A stretch of DNA of 64,000 nt from G965212025 sp965215765 (GCA_965215765.1 OZ244118.1:2542001-2606000); one strand, 5' to 3'. Numbered from the stretch's first letter, positions 1-11,700 are shown. Program-made: numbers and translations. The notes: generated by a model not told the origin, from the sequence alone.

Positions 1-3000
1 CATAAAGGTTGTAGCCACGAACCATTAAAAAGAGCGTACTTCCGCCTTCATGACTGGCGCGCAGCTTCTGCAACCAGTCTGATCCTCCGACGTAGTACAA
101 CGATGCGGTTTCCTCAGCAGCGATCGATGGAGCCTCAATCCGGTAAGCGATCAGTTCTCTGGTGTGAAGCGGGGGCTCCCAACGCAGCAACAAGGAAGAC
201 GGAGATTTCCACTGTGCCAGCAGGCGCAAGGGTTTGCCAGGAGTCTCAAAGCCTCGCAGAACCGGCAGCGTCCTGTAATCGCCAAAGGACCAGATCTCGG
301 CACTCCAGCCTGAGTATGTTGACCTTCCCGCACATGCCAGGCCAGGGGCGGTGGGGCAACGCAGTTGCTGCAGCGTCCGCAAGGAGCCTGATCCCTGCCC
401 GGTGTCATTTGCCACAAAAGGCATACCGCCACCATTGGCGCCATTGCCGCGAGGCAACGCTGCCGCGTAGCTGTCGGTGATGCCTCCCGGACTGCTGCCG
501 GCAAAACTTCCAGACCGTCCTGCTCCGGACACCGACCCTGCCGCATAGCTGCGACTGACGGTGCCCTGATTGTCCGCCACAAGACCCGCGACCAGACCTT
601 CCCCGGTCACAAAAGCTGTTGTGTAACTGTCAGTCACCGAGCCCTGGTTGTCTGCGACCAGACCACCCGCCCGAACTGCTCCTGACACCGAGCCTCCGGC
701 GTAGCTTGTATCAATACTCCCGGTTACCAGATTTCTTCCGACCAGGCCTCCTGCAACCTGACCTCCCGGCTCTGTCGTCAGCTGTGCCGCGCTGCCGCTG
801 ATCATGCCTGCGTTGACGCCAACAAGTCCTCCCGCCACTTGCCCGCCAAAAAGTGAGCCCGTCACCCCGCTGTTCACGATCCTTCCTCCCTCATTCCTGC
901 CCACCAGAGCACCCACGTTGGCACTTCCCCAAAGCTGCGCGTTCACCAGCACGACCTGCTGCAATAACCCGCCCCGAAGCTGCGCAAACATGCCGACATC
1001 TTCCAGCGCCTCAGAGCGCACCCTTAAATGGAAAATCTGATGACCGGCACCGTCAAGGGAACCGGAAAAATCAGCGATCGGCGCAAAACCTTCTCCGGCT
1101 CGCCAGTCCCGGGATGGACCTGCCTCAATATCGCTTGCCAGCCGGTAGTGGGCTACAGGTGCAGAGCGAATGTCCTGCAATTGGCACAGCGTGGCAATCT
1201 GCCAGGGATCGTCCTCGCTGCCCGAGCCGCCTGCCGACGCCAGGGTTTCCCCGTCGCACTGCCAAGGAAGGGTAAATGCCGGCAGGAAAAATGGCGGTCC
1301 TTCTCCAGCCCTGTTATAGGGCGTCGCCACCACTTCATAGCGGCTATCGCTTGCCAGACCCGAAAACTCCACAGCCACGGATGTTTCGCCGTCTGTGTGC
1401 GCAAGCTCCTGTTCCTGCATCAGTTCTCCCCCGGTGTACAGCCGTACCCGGTAACCCAGACCTGCGGAAACCCCGACACTCGTATAACCGTAAGCCGGGT
1501 CTTCCGGTGATTGGCCGTAGCCGTCGTCAGCAGGAGCCATAAGCGACACACGCAGTGAAAACGCTTGCGCCGATGCCCAAACGACTGCCAATTTGCCAGG
1601 GGCTCTCAGCAGCTTGATCGCAACCGTTGTCGCTTCGCTCATGCCGTGACGGTTATATCCACGTACGCTGACTTGCAAGGTACTGCCCCTATATTCAGAA
1701 CGGAGGCTTTGCACCAGGCGCCTGCCGAAGGTAAAAGATGCGGACTCCGTTTCCAGGGAACGCCCTGCCACCTCCAGCCAATAGCCGGCGTTCAGGCTTT
1801 CTGTTCTCGCGGCTGTCCAGTTCAGTTCCAGTTCACCTTCCTGGTTCCATCTTGCCTGCAGGCGTGAAGGGGGAGCAGGTGGCACTGCTCGCAGGGCGCG
1901 ATGAAGCGGAAGCGTCTGCCTGTCCCCGAAATACCAGTCCTGTGTGCTCCAGTCGGAGTAGCTGACTGCTCCCTGGCATGTATCTCCCGGCAAAAGAGGG
2001 CACTGTAATTGCGCCAGCGTGCGGGAAAAATTGTTTTCTGTGGTGTCATCTCCCCTGCTGCCCACGAGTTCCAGCGCGCTGCTGCCGGCACTCGGCTCCA
2101 GGGCGTAATTCGCAACCATATCGGTATCTTCGGAATGCCCCACCAGCATGCCCGCCTGATTGTTTCCGCTAACCAGACCAGTCGCATAACTGTCCTTAAT
2201 CCTGATGCTATAGCTCGTGTTGCTTTCACTGTTCCCCGCCAGGCCGCCCACCCGCTCATTTCCGCTGACCGATCCGGTTGCGTAGCTTCCCCCGAGCCAG
2301 GATCTATTGTGTCCCACCAGGCCGCCCACCCGCTCATTTCCGCTGACCACTCCGGTCGCATGGCTTCCGTAGATTGACCCAAAGCTGAGGCCCACCAGCC
2401 CGCCCACACCATTCCCCGCGCCGATAACCGTGCTGTCCGAGTAGCTGTAAATTATGGAATTGTAATCACCGTGCTGACCCACCAGTCCACCCACATTTCC
2501 CGTTCCGCTGACCACTCCCGCTGAATAAGAGCCGAATATAAAGCCAACGTTATAACCCGCCAGCCCGCCCACAGAATGATGCCCGCTCACCGTTGACTGC
2601 GCTTGGCTGTGGTAGATAGGAGCTTGATTGAGCCCTACCAGTCCACCAACATTGTCTGCTCCGCTCACACTTCCTCTCGCGTGCGAACTGCGTATCCTCG
2701 CGCCCCAGAAGTTTTTGCCCACAAGTCCGCCTATTGTGTTGCCGTGCCCCTGGAAATCAACCGTTCCGGCAACGGTAGACTCCGAATGGCTGAGCTTGAT
2801 CAAGCCATGGTTCTCACCTGCCACTCCGCCCACATTTGTCCGTCCGCCTATCAACCCCGTCACAGTGCTGAGCTTGATGCTTCCATTTGTCGCAATGCTT
2901 CCTGCCAGGGCTCCTGTCGCATCTCTGCCCCGCACCGTGACATTCACCAGCGCCAGCCTTTGCAGGGCACCACCGCTGAGCCTCCCGAACAGCCCGACAT

Positions 3001-6000
3001 GGTCTGTTTGCCCAGGGTTGATCAAAAGATTCAGAACACTGTGACCACTCCCGTCCAGAGAGCCGGAAAAAGATTCAATCGGTGGAAAGCCCTTTCCGTC
3101 TCGCCACTCGTGGCTTTGCTTCGCGTCTATGTCGTTTGCCAACCGATAATGCGCTGCCGTGTCGTAACGTATTTCCTGCAACTGGCAAAGTGTGCCGACC
3201 TGCCAGGGGTCATCCTCGCTGCCAGAGCCCGCTGCCGTTATCACCGCTGCCCATGGACACGCACCAACGTAGGTAAAAACCGGCACTGCCTCCGTTGGGC
3301 TTGCGCCCACTTTGTTTCTGGCAAACACTCTGACTTCGTACCTGGAACTATCTTTCAGACCTGAAAATTCCACTACGGCCGAACTTGACCATTCCTGTTG
3401 TGTCTTATGCCGATCTTCTTTCAACAGGCCTTTTGAAAACAGTTGCACGTGATATACGAGATCCAGAGCAATTCCGCCTGCCGACTCCCCGTACGCGTTG
3501 CTGCCCGAAACGCGTCCGTAGCCGTCATCAGCTGCCCCGACAATGGTGACCCGTATTGTCGACAGCCCTGAAGCTACCTGGGCCACCACCGCCCCCGGAA
3601 CTTTCATCAAATGGAAACTTCCCGACGCTGCATCTCCCGCAACGCCCCCTTTTACGCCGCGTATGGAATAATGAATTTCACTGCCGCTGGCGTGATGCTC
3701 ACGTAATTCAGCCATTAATGAGCCGCCAAGCGCGAAACGGGGTTCCTCGGTGTCTCGAATGATTCCGTCCATCTCAAGCTCATAGAAATTCACGGCAACT
3801 CCTTGATGCTCCCACTGCAGCGTCAACCCACCTCTCGAATTCCAGTTTGCCCGGACTGCAAGCGGTGCAGCGGGAACATTCGTAAGCACCCGGAGCACGG
3901 GCAGCATGCGGGAGTGCCCGAAATGCCAAATTCGCGTATCCCAATCCAGATACACTCTGGCTGCCCGGCAAAGATTGACGGGATCCATCGAACACTTCAT
4001 TTGTTCCACAGTGCGCAAAGCGCTGCCCTGTACAGTGCCGTCATTCCCGCCCACGAGGCTGTCCACGTCACCCAGCTTGCTGGCATAGCTGCGAGCTATC
4101 GTGCCACTGTTGACCCCGACCAGTCTGCCCGGCAAATCAGTTCCGCTTACAGCACCAGTGCTATAGGCACTTCTGACCGTACCGCTGTTTTCGCCGACCA
4201 GACCGCCTGTCTGACTGTCTCCGGTCACTGAACCTCGTGCGTAGCTGTTACTGATGGTTCCTTTGTTTTCGCCGACCAGACCCCCAACTTGATCCTTCCC
4301 TCTCACACGTACTTCTTGACGTGTATGGCTACTCACGATCTTGGCGTTACTCTCGCTCACACCCACCAGACCGCCTGTCTGACTGTCTCCGGTCACTGCG
4401 CCTTGTGCGTAGCTGTCACTGATGCTTCCCATGTTTTTGCCGACCAGACCGCCGACTTGATCCTTCCCTCTCACACGTACTTCCTGGCGTGTATGGCTAC
4501 TCACGATCCTGGCGTTGCTTTCGTTCACACCCACCAAGCCCCCAACCCCAGGGGCGGTTCCGACAACCTGATTACGCGCGTAACTGCCACTGATGGTGCC
4601 GCCAAGGTGTAAACCCACCAGACCACCCACCTGACTGTCTCCGGTCACTGCACCTTGTGCGTAGCTGTTGCTGATGCTTCCTTTGTTTTCGCCGACCAGA
4701 CCGCCGACTTGATCCTTCCCACTCACACGTACTTCCTGACGTGTATGGCTATTCACGATCCTGGCGTTGCCCTCGTTCACACCCACCAAGCCTCCAACCC
4801 CGGGGGCTGTTCCGACAACCTGGTTAAGCGCGTAACTGTCACTGATGGTGCCGCCAAGGTGCAAACCCACCAGACCGCCCACCTGACCGTCTCCGGTCAC
4901 TGCGCCTTGTGCGTAGCTGTCACTGATGCTTCCTTTGTTTTCGCCGACCAGACCGCCGACTTGATCCTTCCCACGCACATGTACTTCCTGACGTGTATGG
5001 CTGTTCACAATCCTGGCGTAGCCCCAGCTCACACCCACCAGACCACCCACCTGACTGTCTCCGGTCACTGGACCTTGTGCGTAGCTGTCACTTATGCTTC
5101 CCCTGTTTTCGCCGACAAGACCGCCGACCTGATTCTTTCCACGTACTTGCCCAAGTGTATGGCTACTCACGATCCTGGCGTTGCCCTCGCTCACACCCAC
5201 CAGACCACCCACCTGACTGTTTCCGGTCACTGCGCCTTTTGCGTAGCTGTCGCTGATGCTTCCCCTGTTTTCGCCGACCAGACCGCCGACCTTGTTCTTT
5301 CCACTCGCACGTGATCCCAAATCTGTATAGCTATTCACGATCCTGGCGTTGCTCTCGCTCACACCCACCAAGCCCCCAATCCCGAGGGCTGCTCCGACAA
5401 CCTTGTTCTCCGTGTGGCTGCCACTGATGGTGCCGCCAAGGTGCCAACCCACCAGACCACCCACGTAGCCCCTCCCTGAGGTGCCGGTTCCGGTCACATC
5501 TCCAGTCGCATGGCTGGAAGTGACTGAACCCCTGTTTTTGCCCACCAGACCTCCGACTTGATTGCCTCCTGTTACTGCCCCAGACGCATGACTGCCTGCA
5601 ATCGTGCCACCGTCATTCTGACCCACCAGACCGCCGGCAACCCATGTGACGCTAGAGTTCTCCCCAACCCTTACCGTTGACGTGCTGTTGCGGATGACAC
5701 CGCCCTGATTCAGGCCAACCAGCCCACCGATGGTTCTGTACCCGTCAACCTTGCCATCAACCTCGCTGTCCTCAATCGTTCCCCGATTGTTCAGCCCAAC
5801 CAGAGAACCGACATTCACTCCGTTTTCCGTCAAAAAACCCACCAGCTTCACGCGCTTCAGCAAGCCACCCTGCAGCTCGCCAAACAGCCCTATATTCTCG
5901 AGTGCTTCGTCTGCTACGTTGACCTTCAAATTGGAAATCTTGTAACCGTTGCCATCATAAGTGCCAGAAAAACCCTTGATCGGTGCAAAACCGTTTTTCC

Positions 6001-7654
6001 AGCCATGCGTCATCGTCGTTGCGTCTATATCTTTGATCTGGATGTAGTGCGACTCGGGCGATGTTTCCATGTCGCGCAAGTGGCACAGGTTTTCTACCTG
6101 GTAGGGATCACTTTCAGTTCCGGAACCTGCCATGGCTTGCGAACCTGCAGTACACGCGAGCTCGGGATCCATATAGGGGAATTGGCTGTTGTTGTAATAG
6201 GTGTCTCCGTAATTGAGAATGTTGAAGGCTCTTTCGTCTGCATAAATCCCACCCATTCCATAATAGGTTGAAGTGCACGCATCACTCGGCGACATGGCAC
6301 TATCAACCCCTATAATCAAGCCGGTTTTTTTATAAAATGCGGATGAGCCGGACGATCCAAACGTAGGAGAGATGCCCTTATACGTTAAATGCATACACCC
6401 GCAAATCACCCCTTCACAGAAAGGTGAGGTGCCTTTCTTGCCTCCGAAGAGCCAGCAGATTCCACCGCTCTCGATCGCCACACTTACAAACTCAGCCAAC
6501 TGCTGAGGCTTGGAGCCGGCGTGGTGTACGGTGTAACCACTGAAGGTATCGGTAGTGTGAGTCATCCACTCCAGCAATTTATAATCTCCAGATCCGGCAA
6601 ACGACCCTTCAAGACGCACAATCGCCCAATCTCCACCCCTATGTCCCGCCACGTATTTCACACCATGGGCGTATGAATCACCAGGAATGCTGATGTAGAA
6701 TGACAAAAACGGTTTGTCCACAGCGTCAGCGTCCACTTCATCGAAAAGGTGAAGCGCTGTCAGAATGTAGGCTCCATTACCTGTCTTGTTCTTTATAAAA
6801 CTCCCAGTCCCGCAAACACCAATGCGGCACATGTTTACGACACCTTTGGTCACATCCCGCACGTAAGCCGGGCTGTCGCTGCTTACATAGGCATTGTTAT
6901 TGTTAAAAAGACTGGTGCTTGCGCGCTCGCAACTGCCGGCTTGTCTCCGAGGCACCAAGTTCCTGACTCCCTCTCCGTATAAAACTCCGTTGTTGTCCTT
7001 GAATGTGTGGCTCACTTTTTCGACCGAAAAAGGAAAATCGCCTGGCTCCAGGTGGTAACTGTCCGGAACCCAAAACTCTATGACAACGGTATCACCAGAC
7101 GTCGGGAACGCCACAAAACCGTCATCATCACGTGACAAGCCGCGTCCCGTGTACTCTACGACCTCTTGATTGCTGTCTCCGGCGAGGGCATAGACATTCA
7201 CCGACATCCCCGGGTCGAGGGGAAAGCCAGAGAAACCTAACCACAGCCGCAGGGCAGACGGAGAGCGAATCTGCGCCTGCCAGACATCAAGGCCGTCTTC
7301 CTGTTTGACCAGCGCCCAGTTGGAACGCCTTAACCGAACATCCCGGGCAATGCTGGTGTAGTTGACCGTTGTCGCACGAAGCAGTTCACGAATTTGCTCT
7401 TGTTCCCGGGTACTGAAAGACCCCAAGTCCAGTTGCTGTGCGCGGGCAGGATACAGAGTTCGAGTGGCTTCCCGGGCATTCCTCCCCTCCGAAAAGGGAT
7501 GGGACGCGAAGCCTTGTTCTGCCAGAGATTCCTGATCCTGGCCGAAAACAAATGAACTCGACATGACGATGGGCACACCCACAAGCAGCCACTTCAGCCA
7601 ACCATGGCTGCCGGAAATCTGCGTACCCGAAAATCTGAAACCTGCTTCTTTCAT
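1..7654 (-). CDS. Giant secreted protease/GLUG/FN3 protein, paralog A (C-terminus beyond window)
   Basis: The frame is open from the ATG at 7654 to the window edge (about 2551 codons), so the 3' end is missing. Order of parts: signal peptide (residues 1 to about 38, hydrophobic core rich in W, L, V, I), an N-terminal domain to about 230, and a trypsin-fold protease with His in TALH, Asp in GGDWAI and Ser in GSSGSS. Then come GLUG-type beta-helix repeats alternating with paired fibronectin III-like domains. The last visible codons match the FN3 pair of supermodule 3 of paralog B. Family knowledge: GxSG S1 proteases of the lysyl-endopeptidase type and GLUG repeats occur in exported proteins. 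Inference: an exported surface or secreted protease/adhesin; substrate unknown. Its start region is duplicated just upstream (7789-8031), which separates it from its promoter. It is the last of four co-directional paralogs. Confidence 0.85.
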   Translation of the reverse strand, partial: MKEAGFRFSGTQISGSHGWLKWLLVGVPIVMSSSFVFGQDQESLAEQGFASHPFSEGRNAREATRTLYPARAQQLDLGSFSTREQEQIRELLRATTVNYTSIARDVRLRRSNWALVKQEDGLDVWQAQIRSPSALRLWLGFSGFPLDPGMSVNVYALAGDSNQEVVEYTGRGLSRDDDGFVAFPTSGDTVVIEFWVPDSYHLEPGDFPFSVEKVSHTFKDNNGVLYGEGVRNLVPRRQAGSCERASTSLFNNNNAYVSSDSPAYVRDVTKGVVNMCRIGVCGTGSFIKNKTGNGAYILTALHLFDEVDADAVDKPFLSFYISIPGDSYAHGVKYVAGHRGGDWAIVRLEGSFAGSGDYKLLEWMTHTTDTFSGYTVHHAGSKPQQLAEFVSVAIESGGICWLFGGKKGTSPFCEGVICGCMHLTYKGISPTFGSSGSSAFYKKTGLIIGVDSAMSPSDACTSTYYGMGGIYADERAFNILNYGDTYYNNSQFPYMDPELACTAGSQAMAGSGTESDPYQVENLCHLRDMETSPESHYIQIKDIDATTMTHGWKNGFAPIKGFSGTYDGNGYKISNLKVNVADEALENIGLFGELQGGLLKRVKLVGFLTENGVNVGSLVGLNNRGTIEDSEVDGKVDGYRTIGGLVGLNQGGVIRNSTSTVRVGENSSVTWVAGGLVGQNDGGTIAGSHASGAVTGGNQVGGLVGKNRGSVTSSHATGDVTGTGTSGRGYVGGLVGWHLGGTISGSHTENKVVGAALGIGGLVGVSESNARIVNSYTDLGSRASGKNKVGGLVGENRGSISDSYAKGAVTGNSQVGGLVGVSEGNARIVSSHTLGQVRGKNQVGGLVGENRGSISDSYAQGPVTGDSQVGGLVGVSWGYARIVNSHTRQEVHVRGKDQVGGLVGENKGSISDSYAQGAVTGDGQVGGLVGLHLGGTISDSYALNQVVGTAPGVGGLVGVNEGNARIVNSHTRQEVRVSGKDQVGGLVGENKGSISNSYAQGAVTGDSQVGGLVGLHLGGTISGSYARNQVVGTAPGVGGLVGVNESNARIVSSHTRQEVRVRGKDQVGGLVGKNMGSISDSYAQGAVTGDSQTGGLVGVSESNAKIVSSHTRQEVRVRGKDQVGGLVGENKGTISNSYARGSVTGDSQTGGLVGENSGTVRSAYSTGAVSGTDLPGRLVGVNSGTIARSYASKLGDVDSLVGGNDGTVQGSALRTVEQMKCSMDPVNLCRAARVYLDWDTRIWHFGHSRMLPVLRVLTNVPAAPLAVRANWNSRGGLTLQWEHQGVAVNFYELEMDGIIRDTEEPRFALGGSLMAELREHHASGSEIHYSIRGVKGGVAGDAASGSFHLMKVPGAVVAQVASGLSTIRVTIVGAADDGYGRVSGSNAYGESAGGIALDLVYHVQLFSKGLLKEDRHKTQQEWSSSAVVEFSGLKDSSRYEVRVFARNKVGASPTEAVPVFTYVGACPWAAVITAAGSGSEDDPWQVGTLCQLQEIRYDTAAHYRLANDIDAKQSHEWRDGKGFPPIESFSGSLDGSGHSVLNLLINPGQTDHVGLFGRLSGGALQRLALVNVTVRGRDATGALAGSIATNGSIKLSTVTGLIGGRTNVGGVAGENHGLIKLSHSESTVAGTVDFQGHGNTIGGLVGKNFWGARIRSSHARGSVSGADNVGGLVGLNQAPIYHSQAQSTVSGHHSVGGLAGYNVGFIFGSYSAGVVSGTGNVGGLVGQHGDYNSIIYSYSDSTVIGAGNGVGGLVGLSFGSIYGSHATGVVSGNERVGGLVGHNRSWLGGSYATGSVSGNERVGGLAGNSESNTSYSIRIKDSYATGLVSGNNQAGMLVGHSEDTDMVANYALEPSAGSSALELVGSRGDDTTENNFSRTLAQLQCPLLPGDTCQGAVSYSDWSTQDWYFGDRQTLPLHRALRAVPPAPPSRLQARWNQEGELELNWTAARTESLNAGYWLEVAGRSLETESASFTFGRRLVQSLRSEYRGSTLQVSVRGYNRHGMSEATTVAIKLLRAPGKLAVVWASAQAFSLRVSLMAPADDGYGQSPEDPAYGYTSVGVSAGLGYRVRLYTGGELMQEQELAHTDGETSVAVEFSGLASDSRYEVVATPYNRAGEGPPFFLPAFTLPWQCDGETLASAGGSGSEDDPWQIATLCQLQDIRSAPVAHYRLASDIEAGPSRDWRAGEGFAPIADFSGSLDGAGHQIFHLRVRSEALEDVGMFAQLRGGLLQQVVLVNAQLWGSANVGALVGRNEGGRIVNSGVTGSLFGGQVAGGLVGVNAGMISGSAAQLTTEPGGQVAGGLVGRNLVTGSIDTSYAGGSVSGAVRAGGLVADNQGSVTDSYTTAFVTGEGLVAGLVADNQGTVSRSYAAGSVSGAGRSGSFAGSSPGGITDSYAAALPRGNGANGGGMPFVANDTGQGSGSLRTLQQLRCPTAPGLACAGRSTYSGWSAEIWSFGDYRTLPVLRGFETPGKPLRLLAQWKSPSSLLLRWEPPLHTRELIAYRIEAPSIAAEETASLYYVGGSDWLQKLRASHEGGSTLFLMVRGYNLY

Positions 7655-8193
7655 TGTGAATGCTTAGGAGCCATGCGGGCGGAGAAAAGAGAGCCTGACC
7701 ACCCTGAGACATAAAATTCCCTGCACCACATTCGCTATCTGTTCTCCATGGCTGACGCACTGAGCGAACTCCTGACTCTGACCTTCACTCACTCTCTGAT
7801 GACCCAGTACGGCTGTACGCGGGCAGGATACAGAGTTCGAGTGGCTTCCCGGGCATTTCTCCCCTCCGAAAAGGGATGGGACGCGAAGCCTTGTTCTGCC
7901 AGAGATTCCTGATCCTGGCCGAAAACGAGTGAGCTTGACGTGATGATGGACACACCCACGAGCAGCCACTTCAGCCAACCATGGCTGCCGGAAATCTGCG
8001 TATCCGGAAATCTGAAATCTGCTTTTTTCATTGTGAATGCTTAGGGGCCATGCGGGCGGAGAAAAGAGAGCCTGACCACCCTGAGACATAAAATTCCCTG
8101 CACCACATTCGCTATCTGTTCTCCATGGCTGACGCACTGAGCGATCCTCTGGCTCTGACCTTCACTCACTCTCTGATGTCCCAGCATGACTGT
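7440..8193. repeat. Direct duplication of giant-gene start region (2 x 377 bp)
   Basis: Positions 7440-7816 and 7817-8193 are near-identical copies. Each holds about 71 codons of the giant gene 5' end plus its leader. The shift between the two ATG codons (7654 and 8031) is exactly 377 bp. The left copy belongs to the intact gene A. The right copy leads into the truncated reading frame 8031-7789, because 377 is not a multiple of 3 and the sequence runs into leader DNA. Confidence 0.85.
7789..8031 (-). pseudogene. Truncated N-terminal copy of giant protease gene (80 codons)
   Basis: The 80-codon frame starts with the same signal peptide as the giant paralogs and follows them for about 70 residues. 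It then leaves homology at the repeat junction, reads about nine unrelated residues and stops. It lies between promoter A and the intact gene A, so any transcript from that promoter carries the truncated frame first. It keeps a complete export signal, so a short exported peptide is possible, but no protease or repeat domain remains. The simplest reading is a by-product of the 377-bp duplication; a translated leader is the alternative. Confidence 0.7.
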
Positions 8194-8220
8194 ACGCACA
8201 GGGAAATCACTAGTGGGTCA

Positions 8221-8249
8221 ATTGTACAAAATAACGCCCAATCCGGCAA
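8221..8249 (-). promoter_or_regulatory. Promoter A of giant genes
   Basis: On the minus strand TTGCCG (8249-8244) and TACAAT (8226-8221) are separated by 17 nt, a good sigma70-type pair. The same element occurs upstream of B, C and D with 17-nt spacing each time, which supports function. It sits about 180 nt upstream of the truncated copy and about 560 nt upstream of gene A. Confidence 0.65.
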
Positions 8250-8387
8250 ATTATTATAAGAAGATACCGGCCTCATCCGATCGGGAAACCCCGAAACCAG
8301 CACCGTGGCGTACAGTCATATTTGTTGGCTTTTTGGTCTCCAGGGGGTTGAATCAGTGGCAATAGTCGGCACTGCGACTTCCCGTTT

Positions 8388-8755
8388 TTAACCGCGAAAA
8401 ACGTGAAAGTTGGTATTTGCAATTCGTATGATTTCAGTTTTTAGGCGGCTTCCAAAGTTCACCGAAAGCTCCAATTCAAGACCTGTTGCTTTAAGACAAT
8501 TCAATAGCTGTGCCTCATGTTCAAACGCTATCCCTTTGACAGACTTGAACTCAGTAACGTCTGTCATGGCAGATATAGCCAAGCTTATGGACTTGCTTTA
8601 AAGGTTCACCCTCTGTGCCTTAAAAGAAATGCTCCTTATGGAAAACTCCTTCTCCGGACACTCCTGGCACACTGCCTCAAGGAAAATACACCTCACTTTC
8701 CTGAATCGCGCAGCATTCGTCAGAAAACAAAACCCTTTCGTGTTTTTCGCGTTTC
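8388..8755 (-). pseudogene. Decayed GxxExxY (PDDEXK_3) gene, spacer A/B
   Basis: Minus-strand reading gives two pieces of a GxxExxY-family protein. The N-terminal piece has FLEAVCQECPEKEFSIRS, matching the family signature region around GxxExxY; here G is replaced and Y is C. The C-terminal piece has EFKSVKG, EHEAQLLNCLKATGLE and VNFGS, matching the conserved EHEAQ/LKATGL/NFG end, and stops at 8388. The middle of the roughly 125-residue family protein is lost and the pieces are not one open frame. The family has a predicted PD-(D/E)XK nuclease fold and no settled function. The remnant lies downstream of giant gene B and recurs in the other two spacers, so it was copied with the giant-gene unit. 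Confidence 0.65.
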
Positions 8756-8786
8756 GCGGCTGCTGTTGTTAAATTCGCGTATGCAT

Positions 8787-11700
8787 TCAGCGAACCATAC
8801 CGCCCAAAAAGACTTTCAAGCGCAATTTCTTGACGTGATGCGGACCAGGCCTCGGCGTTGTCGGGATCTCGGGATCCCAGTTGATAAATTGACTCACTCC
8901 TGGCAACTCAGCCACGCTGTCCCGGGGGAATGCCCGGACTTCGTACGCGACACCACCCTGCAACCCCGTAAATTCCGTCCTGACGGCTCCCCCGGGCGTC
9001 GGCATCGCAACAGACTGTTCCTCTATCAGTTCCCCGTATGAAATCAGTTGTACCCGATACCCCAAGCCGAGCAATATTCCGTCAACCGGGGCTCCGAAAT
9101 CAGCATGATCCGCAGTGCGTCCATAGCCATCATTTCCCGAATATTGCAAGTGTACCTGCACACGACCATTCGCCTTGTGCATCAGCTGCATGGCCAATGT
9201 CCCTTCAAGAACGTCGAGCAAGGTAAATGCTGCAGAGCTCATCGCGCCCGTTCCGGCACGGTTGACTGCCCGGAGCGAATAGCGTATCTGCTCTCCTCCT
9301 GTGTGCTTCTTGCGCAGCTGCACCAAGGCATGGCCTGACAACACATAAGAAGTGGCGGTTCCCGAGACGGGGTGGCTTTTCCCGTCCACAAAAAGCTGGT
9401 AGCTGTCTATCGTCGCCCCGTTGCTGCTCGCCGCTTCCCAACTCAGGTTCACCCGATCTGCGGACCTCCACCTGGCTCGCAAGCCCGAAGGTCTGCCAGG
9501 CACCGCTATGGTGCTGAACGCGCTCCTGTTTTCGGATGCCTGGGCGGGCTCCCCGGCGCCCGCACGGTTGCGCGCATAGACCTGTAACGAATAGCTTCTC
9601 TTCGGCAGCAAGTCGGTGATCTCAATCTCGGTGCCAAAAGCACCTGCCGAGAAAAAGGTCTCGGTGCTGCGTCCTGCGGCACTCACAACCACCACGTAGC
9701 CAAAACCGGAGCCTGCAACGCGATCAGAAGAAGACGCAAGCGCATCACCTGCCAGGGGAGCACAATCATCATGTCCCATGACCATCAACACCAGGCGCGC
9801 AGTGGTTTGGCCGGGCACCAGATCCGTTATCGTCGTCGCGCCCGGAAGACCGGGCAAATAGAAGTGACCGGCTGCCGGATAACCAGCGATATCTCCGCGC
9901 ACAGCGCGAAGACGGTACGGGTGGGGGCAAGCCCCCTGTCTGTTTTTCCGAAACTCAGCCAGAAAATCTCCGTTGAAGTCAAAAGTCGGTGCTGTGACTT
10001 CCCGTATTGTTCCTGCCAGCTCAAGTTCGTAGGAATCAACCGCTGGACTTCCCGCCGCCCAAGTAAAGCGCAGATGATCCGAAGATTCCCAGCTCACCGC
10101 CAAATCAACCGGTGTGGCAGGAATGTCGGCAAGCGCGCGCAACAAGGGCAACGTGCGGGTATTGCCAAAATGCCAGGCTCCCGGTTCCCAGCCGGCATAA
10201 GTCGTGGCACCTGCGCATCTTTGCCCCGCCGCAGTCGGGCAACGCAACTGGGTCAAAGTTCGAGGTGAACTGTTGCCCGTTGAGCCATTGCCCACCAAAG
10301 CTGCCTGTGCAGACACGGGTGCGTAACTGCGGTCAATCACCGCGTCCGGAGCAGAATAACCCGCCAGACTCCCGGTGCTGCCCGATTCCCCAACAACCCT
10401 GTTCACCGCATAGCTGTCCTGTATGCGGCGGATATTGTTTCCGACCAACCCCCCGATGGAGAAATGACCCCGCACCTCACCGAGTGCATAGCTCGCATGG
10501 ACAGAACCGGAGTTGATTCCCACCAGTCCGCCCACACGGCTATCTCCGCTGACCGACACGTCGGCATAGCTGTAGGCAATGGTGCTTCCGCTGTAGCCGA
10601 CCAGACCGCCGGCGCGCGAGCCGTCCACAGCGATGGCCGAACCTGTCGCGTAACAGTGCAAAATCGTGCTTTCCTGGCTATAGCCAACCAGGCCGCCGGC
10701 GTTGCCTCGCCCTTCACCCGAGACGCGCACCGCCGCATCGGCGCTGCTGTACAAAATAGTGGCTCCCAGAGCCAGACCTGCCAGACCACCGGCAGACTCA
10801 AGCGCGCGTACTTGCGAAGCCCTCACCGTGCTGCCCACGACACGACCTTTTGCTTCCACATAACCGACCAGACCGCCGACGTATCTGCCCCCGTCAACCT
10901 TGGCACTGGCACCACTGTCAACCAGCAATCCTCCGTTGCCACCCGCCAGCCCGCCAATGTTGAGCCCGGCTCTGTTGCCGGAAACCTGTGCAGACCTCAC
11001 GACGCTGTTCATGACGGTTCCGTCGTTAAAGCCGACCAAAGCTCCGACGCTGTTTTTTCCTCTTACCCACGCATCAACGAGCACCACCCCCTTGGCGATC
11101 CCGTCTTCTGCGAGTCTGGAAAACAGGCCAACCGTATCCGTCTCCGGGCGGTTAATGTGCAGAGCAGAGATTTGCCGCCCTGCCCCGTCGAAAGTGCCTG
11201 AAAAAGGCTCTATCGGATGAAAACCGGCGCCGCCTGACCACTCCCGACTCGGTTGGGCGTCAATGTCTGCCACCTGCACATAGTGAGCGTGCAGATCAGA
11301 GCGCACATCCTGCAGTTGGCACAACGTGCCAATTTGCCACGGGTTGTTGTTGCTGCCGTCACCCGATGCACTCTTCAGACCCTTGCCGACGCATCCCGGA
11401 AAGCTGGTCACCGCCCGGATCGTTGACGGCGATCCGGTGCCCACCGTGTTATGGGCGAAGGCTTCCAGCCGATATGCAAAGACACTTTTAAGCTCCGTAA
11501 ATTCCATCGTGACTGGGCTCAGAGGACTCCCCAGCGGAATATCGCGTTCTTCAACCAGCTCCCCGGACGCATACAGACGTATCCGGTAAGCCAGGTGCAA
11601 AGCCATGGCTTCCGCTGACGTTGCGTAATCAGCGTCAACCGGCCTGCGGCCATAGCCATCATTGGCAGGGGCTGTAAAGCTGAGCCTCAGCGTGGAGACC

